DNA of 64,000 nucleotides from Lunularia cruciata. Its lineage: Eukaryota > Streptophyta > Marchantiopsida > Lunulariales > Lunulariaceae. The position numbers were made by a program, and so were the translations under genes. The stretch covers positions 39,596,552 through 39,660,551 of the forward strand of contig OX419756.1 of the NCBI GenBank assembly GCA_948567375.1, given 5' to 3'. This document shows, in pieces, positions 61,901 to 64,000 of this stretch (within the stretch, counting starts at the first letter, position 1; each line of letters starts with the position of its first letter). Under the pieces are notes generated by a model. That model was not told the DNA's origin. It worked only from the letters and a program-made list of their open reading frames with translations, and searched no databases.

Positions 61901-64000
61901 AATATAAACATATAGATGGTTAAGGAAAAAGGGTGTGGAAATAGTCAATTGGAATTTTATATGGATATATTTTATTACCTTAGTTCTTCTTTAAATTTTA
62001 AAGTAATTTTAATTTCTTATTCTTAGTTGTATATTGTATTTATAAATTATTTTATATAAAAATTACAATATATTACAAGAACTTACATTTTATTAAAAAG
62101 AAGAAGTTATTTTAAAACTATTTACATAAAATAGGAATGTATATTTCTAAATAAAATTACTAAATAGTTTAACTCTACGAGATTGATTTTATTTTTCAAG
62201 AGGTATGGTAACTATATAATTTCATTGCATAAAATTCATGCCTATATAATATTTATCATTATGCAATTTTATCTTAAAAATTTTAAAACCGTTAAAAAGT
62301 TTTAGTGAATAAGATAAAACTGTATGGATATTAAATCTACATTAGAAGAACTCTTTGTCTATGAAATAATACTTATATTATTATTTTAGTAAGATACTAG
62401 CTAAATATGATGAAACTAAAGAATAATTAAATTTTTTTATATATATGAAAGTTTTTCACTGATATCAAATGGTGTCTATAGTCACTTTTAGAAATATCAA
62501 TTATAGAAGTGATGTTTCTATGAAAGTGATTTTCTAAATTAATTCATATTTATTAAAAAGGAAATTTTATAAATTAAAGCATACTGAATTTCAAAAGACT
62601 GTAATGAGAGTTATATTTTATATTGATTAGTGAACAAGAAATGAAAATTCATCAAGTCTTAAAATTCATTGAAGTTGATTATTAATGTTATTTATTCTCT
62701 TATCATTGTTTAAATCATCTAATTTATACTTTGAAAAAGTCATGAAACACCATTAGTTTAGCATATGCATTTTTACATTTAAAAAAAAGTAATATGTACA
62801 ATATAACTTACTCTATACTCTTATATACACTTAACATAAACTATATTTTATGTTAAAATATATGTTTTATTATGATTTTACAATCTGGTTCAAATTTTAT
62901 AATTCTATATCTATAGCATGATTGGTTTAATTAAGTATTTGATAAATTGTAAATATAATAAAAACCCACATTTTTTATTTAGTATATTACATAGGTAGAT
63001 AAATAGCAAGATTTTATTATCACTTAAAAACCTGATATAATCATTGGAAACTAGAAGCCTTCTTATATCTTTTAAATAGTAAGATGCATATAGTTTTGGA
63101 CTGAATATACTACATCATATATAAACAAAAACATGGAATTTATTGAGCAGAAAGCACGACTGCCTAGAAAAAATGAAGGATAGGAGAAAAAAATAAGGAC
63201 GACCATGTAGAAAAAATGAAGAATTTATTGACTCAACCTAGTTCATTATAAAATCAAGAAAGAAGAATATTTCCATAATAAGACTAAATAATTATTCAAC
63301 ACATTAGATGAATTTAACATGATATATATGCTTAATATTGATATTAAGATGACTATTAGCAAATAAAAGGTAACTTAATCTAGCTTTTAACGTAGATAAA
63401 TACACATTTTCATTTATTAGATCTATGTAGATTGCATTTATTAAATATATAATTATTTACAATATTAAAAATTGATTTGATTTTAATTATTCATTCTAGT
63501 ATTAAATTATCTATAATAAAAATTAAGTGAACATGTAAACTCCATAAGTTTTTAAAAACATATGAAAATTTATCAATATTATCATTTTAATTTGATATTA
63601 ATTATAATATTACTCATGATCCAAATATTATTTCTATTTTAGCAATACCCACATAAAATGTAGCAAAATTTTGAACAAATAGTAGCAATATTCATGAGCA
63701 TTTATTCATACAAGACATAAGAGAAAATTAATGTTTCTATTAAATATTTGGTTTTTATTTTATATATGTAAAACATTAAAATATTCAAATACCTGTAGTA
63801 AATTGTTTATGTGTACTGAAATAAAATTTTTTTTAATTAGATGAAGTTATAAATTTAGATTCGTGATCTCTAAGAAAATAAAAAATAAAAAATAAAAATA
63901 GGTTGAAAATAATCAATAAATGATAAATAATAAATGCACATGGTGTATTATTTATACTTATATCAATTATTATGATCTATTTCTTAACCTCTCAAACATT
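61901..64000. other. Extremely AT-rich gene-free DNA
   Basis: Composition shifts sharply near 61.93 kb to long A and T runs. No open frame of useful length, LTR end, terminal inverted repeat or tandem array stands out, apart from an (A)5-6T-type run near 63880-63900. Confidence 0.6.

Overview
The window looks like nuclear DNA from a land plant, most likely a seed-free one such as a bryophyte. Two compact intron-bearing genes fit this: a plastid-type triosephosphate isomerase and an organellar mTERF-family protein. They sit in a short, more GC-rich island with a GA-rich leader. Almost everything else is AT-rich repeat DNA dominated by LTR retrotransposons with plant-type initiator-Met tRNA primer sites. 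The lineage is an inference; no species is assigned.

Layout. 1-7.05 kb: a decayed Ty3/gypsy element (called E) on the minus strand, cut by the window edge. 7.3-16.1 kb: AT-rich DNA with almost nothing recognisable, apart from a microsatellite, small tandem duplications and one decayed coding tract. 16.16-16.61 kb: a solo LTR of a chromovirus family. 17.2-19.8 kb: a decayed minus-strand tract for an unrecognised charged, coiled-coil-like protein. 20.16-49.29 kb: a 29-kb retrotransposon nest. The host is a Ty1/copia element (D). Inside it lie two solo LTRs of another family (21.6-22.4 and 24.8-25.4 kb), a chromodomain Ty3 element (A, 27.6-33.3 kb), and a second Ty3 element (B, 33.6-48.8 kb, same family as E). 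B in turn was split inside its reverse transcriptase by a second copy of the chromovirus (C, 40.1-45.6 kb). Exact or near-exact 5-bp target duplications support each level, except the poorly resolved right end of B. 49.3-51.9 kb: AT-rich spacer. 52.55-55.67 kb: plastid TPI (nine exons, + strand). 55.7-57.9 kb: convergent intergenic region. 57.93-60.95 kb: mTERF gene (three exons, - strand). 61.9-64 kb: extremely AT-rich DNA with no feature seen.

Main observation. The LTRs of the chromovirus family (A, C and the 16-kb solo copy) carry perfect multi-unit heat shock element arrays (alternating GAA and TTC at 2-bp spacing) upstream of a TATA box, in the U3 position. This predicts heat-activated transcription, analogous to the Arabidopsis copia element ONSEN but in a chromodomain Ty3 lineage. 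The family also has a gag/pol -1 frame change shared by both copies and a three-fold 20-residue repeat between protease and reverse transcriptase.
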